Of a stretch of 64,000 bases of DNA, positions 62,095 to 64,000 are shown piece after piece. A program made the translations under genes and the position numbers. Origin of the DNA: Colwellia sp. PAMC 20917 (GTDB lineage: Bacteria; Pseudomonadota; Gammaproteobacteria; Enterobacterales; Alteromonadaceae); assembly GCF_001767295.1 (NCBI RefSeq), contig NZ_CP014944.1, positions 3,844,001 to 3,908,000 of the forward strand, in the 5' to 3' direction. Each line of letters opens with the position of its first letter. The first letter of the stretch is position 1. Below the pieces are notes generated by a model. It did no database searches and was not told the origin of the DNA. It was given only the letters and a program-made list of their open reading frames with translations.

Positions 62095-64000
62095 ATGAAA
62101 ATAAAAATATTAACCGCTGCTATAAGTTTATCTTTAGTTGCCTGTGTAACAACAACGGCTGATCAATCGGCTGAAAATATTTTAGATGATAACTACAGCA
62201 ATAATAAATCTGTGGCGGCCGCTAAAGAAGTAAAGACAATCGCTATTGCTAAAGCCGTTACCCCAAAAGAGTCTTTGTTAGCAAATAACGACTTATTAAT
62301 CACCTTAGAACAAATTATGTCTGACCCAGATTGGATGGGGCGTTCACCACAAAGTTGGTATTGGGGCGATGATAATCAAACTATTTTTTACAAACAAAAG
62401 CGTGCTGGTAGTCCACTAAGTGATTTATACCGCCAAGCGACGTTGGACAAGGAAGCAGAAAAAGTTAAATTAGCGCAAATGCATGTGGTCAGTGATATAA
62501 ATGCACAGCGAAATAAAGCCAATACGCATGAAGTTTACACTTTTGAAGGCAATGTTTTTGTCAAAGAGCTGGCGAGTTTAGATGTTCAACAACTGACTTA
62601 TACGTCAGCTTATGAATATTCAACGATGTTTTTAAATAATGGTAATGTCGCTTACCGAGTTGGCAACAAATTTTTTGAACATGACTTATCCAGTAACAAA
62701 ATTATTGAATTAGCTAATTTACAATTAAAAAAAGATCCTAAAGACAGTGAGGAGAGTCAGAGCTATATTGCCAGTGAACAACATGACTTAATCGCTTATG
62801 TTGCCTTGCAAAAAAGAAATAGCGAACTGCGAAATAATCAACAAGAAAAACTCAAAGCGCAAAACGCTACACTGACTAAGAGTGATTTCTATTTAGGTGA
62901 TAATAAACGTATCAATCACGCGAGTCTATCGCCCAACGGTGATAAGCTTATTGTCAGTATTAGTAGCGGTGAATCAAGCCAAGCTGATAGTGATATTATG
63001 CCTAACTATATTGCCGATGATGGTCATATAAAAGCGGAAAAGGTCCGTCAGCGTGTTGCTGATAATCGTCAATATAATGATGAGCTTTTTTTACTTGATT
63101 TAAAGTCAGGTCAACAATTCCCACTTTCTTACGACGTTTTACCCGGTGCTGATGAAGATGTACTTGCCAATGTGAAAACTGAGAACTATCAACGAGAAGG
63201 TAAGGTTTATCAGTCGCAAAAATCACCCCGTAATATTCATGTTATGCAAGCTAATTCCCCTATTCAATGGCACGAAAACGGTAAACAAGTTGCAGTATTG
63301 CTAGAAGCATGGGACAACAAAGACCGTTGGTTAACAACGGTTAATTTAATGGAGAATAAGCTAGAGAGCCAACATCGCTTACATGATGATGCTTGGATCA
63401 ACTGGAGCTTTAATGAGTTTGGTTGGTTAAAAGGTGACAATACCTTGTACTACCTCTCAGAAGAAACTGGCTATTCTCATCTTTACAGTAAAAACTTAGC
63501 AGGTAAAGCCAAACAACTCACCCGTGGTCAATTTGAAATCAGTGATGTGAGCCTAACGCAAGATAAGTCACGTTTCGTCTTTAAAGCGAATAAGAAACAC
63601 CCTGGTATTTATGAAATCTATCAAGTAGATATAAAATCTGGTCAGTTCAGTGCTTTAACTGATTTAGGTGGTATGAATGACTATGCATTAAGCCCAGATG
63701 ATTCAACCTTATTAATTGAACATTCAACAGTAGCTATGCCTCCAGAGCTTTATGTTAAAGCACTTAAAGATGATGCTACGGCGATACGCTTAACTCATAC
63801 GGTCTCTGAAAAATTCTTAAGTATGCCTTGGACTGCGCCAAGTGTGGTTGCTGTGCCTTCTTCGTATCAAGATGAACCTGTTTATTCTCGTGTTTATTTA
63901 CCAAAAGACTATGATAAAACGGCTGATAAAAATCGCGCGGTAATGTTTAGCCATGGCGCTGGCTATCTACAAAACTCTCATTTAGGTTGGTCTGGGTATT
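62095..64000 (+). CDS. S9-family (prolyl oligopeptidase/DPP-type) peptidase lipoprotein, 3' end missing
   Basis: The frame is open from ATG 62095 to the end of the window (635 residues seen). It starts with a lipoprotein signal (MKIKILTAAISLSLVACVTT, lipobox LVAC). A long N-terminal beta-propeller region follows, with repeated blocks such as NGDKLIVSISSG, GDNTLYYLSEETGYSHLYS and FVFKANKKHPGIYEIYQVD. The hydrolase domain begins around residue 580, with YSRVYLPKDYD and then RAVMFSHGAGYLQN, just at the window's edge. The nucleophile Ser and the rest lie outside. It likely cleaves peptides in the periplasm. Confidence 0.9.
   Translation, partial: MKIKILTAAISLSLVACVTTTADQSAENILDDNYSNNKSVAAAKEVKTIAIAKAVTPKESLLANNDLLITLEQIMSDPDWMGRSPQSWYWGDDNQTIFYKQKRAGSPLSDLYRQATLDKEAEKVKLAQMHVVSDINAQRNKANTHEVYTFEGNVFVKELASLDVQQLTYTSAYEYSTMFLNNGNVAYRVGNKFFEHDLSSNKIIELANLQLKKDPKDSEESQSYIASEQHDLIAYVALQKRNSELRNNQQEKLKAQNATLTKSDFYLGDNKRINHASLSPNGDKLIVSISSGESSQADSDIMPNYIADDGHIKAEKVRQRVADNRQYNDELFLLDLKSGQQFPLSYDVLPGADEDVLANVKTENYQREGKVYQSQKSPRNIHVMQANSPIQWHENGKQVAVLLEAWDNKDRWLTTVNLMENKLESQHRLHDDAWINWSFNEFGWLKGDNTLYYLSEETGYSHLYSKNLAGKAKQLTRGQFEISDVSLTQDKSRFVFKANKKHPGIYEIYQVDIKSGQFSALTDLGGMNDYALSPDDSTLLIEHSTVAMPPELYVKALKDDATAIRLTHTVSEKFLSMPWTAPSVVAVPSSYQDEPVYSRVYLPKDYDKTADKNRAVMFSHGAGYLQNSHLGWSGY

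Overview
The window is AT-rich gammaproteobacterial chromosome. The 16S/23S sequences, the TonB2-type cluster, the Liu leucine-degradation operon and the overall gene style suggest a marine Alteromonadales bacterium, most like Colwellia/Thalassotalea (Colwelliaceae). That placement is by recognition and was not computed.

Layout. (1) 1-3319: the 3' part of a TonB2-type energy-transduction operon (truncated TtpC-like protein, ExbB, ExbD, TonB, periplasmic TPR protein). (2) 3552-8056: pntAB transhydrogenase and an AGCS amino-acid symporter. (3) 8135-15143: RhlE-type RNA helicase with a small unknown protein, a GGDEF cyclase, a Kef-type antiporter, a patatin-like lipase, and a small secreted DUF3718 protein preceded on the minus strand by what I read as a c-di-GMP-I (GEMM) riboswitch. 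(4) 15556-25598: the complete minus-strand liuR-liuA-B-C-D-E operon plus a two-subunit CoA transferase, taking isovaleryl-CoA to acetoacetate/acetyl-CoA. A divergent thiolase is separated from it by two near-identical palindromic operators. (5) 25942-30553: an accessory patch with an intact IS1182-type IS, two mscL genes lying among integron attC-like sequences, and an intact IS3-family IS with a 3-bp target duplication. (6) 31266-34952: an orphan periplasmic binding protein paired with a hybrid histidine kinase. (7) 35508-45204: recQ, then an AraC regulator divergent from an icmF-led acyl-CoA operon. (8) 45374-52400: gmhB, then an rRNA operon (16S, tRNA-Ile, 23S, 5S) with tandem stringent-type promoters. 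It is followed by three decayed tandem copies of the 5S 3' end with its terminator. (9) 52495-59318: a two-component/c-di-GMP signalling cluster of two minus-strand receiver proteins, a REC-GGDEF-EAL protein, and two cytoplasm-facing kinases that flank a free-standing ethylene-receptor-like membrane protein. (10) 59454-64000: a YgiQ radical-SAM protein and a truncated S9-family peptidase lipoprotein.

Themes. Branched-chain acyl-CoA catabolism is covered by liu, the thiolase and the icmF operon. Cyclic-di-GMP is represented by two GGDEF proteins and one probable riboswitch. The most interesting points are the free-standing ethylene/copper-binding-type membrane domain among kinases, the riboswitch in front of a DUF3718 gene, the mscL genes in an attC-like context, and the decayed 5S/terminator array.
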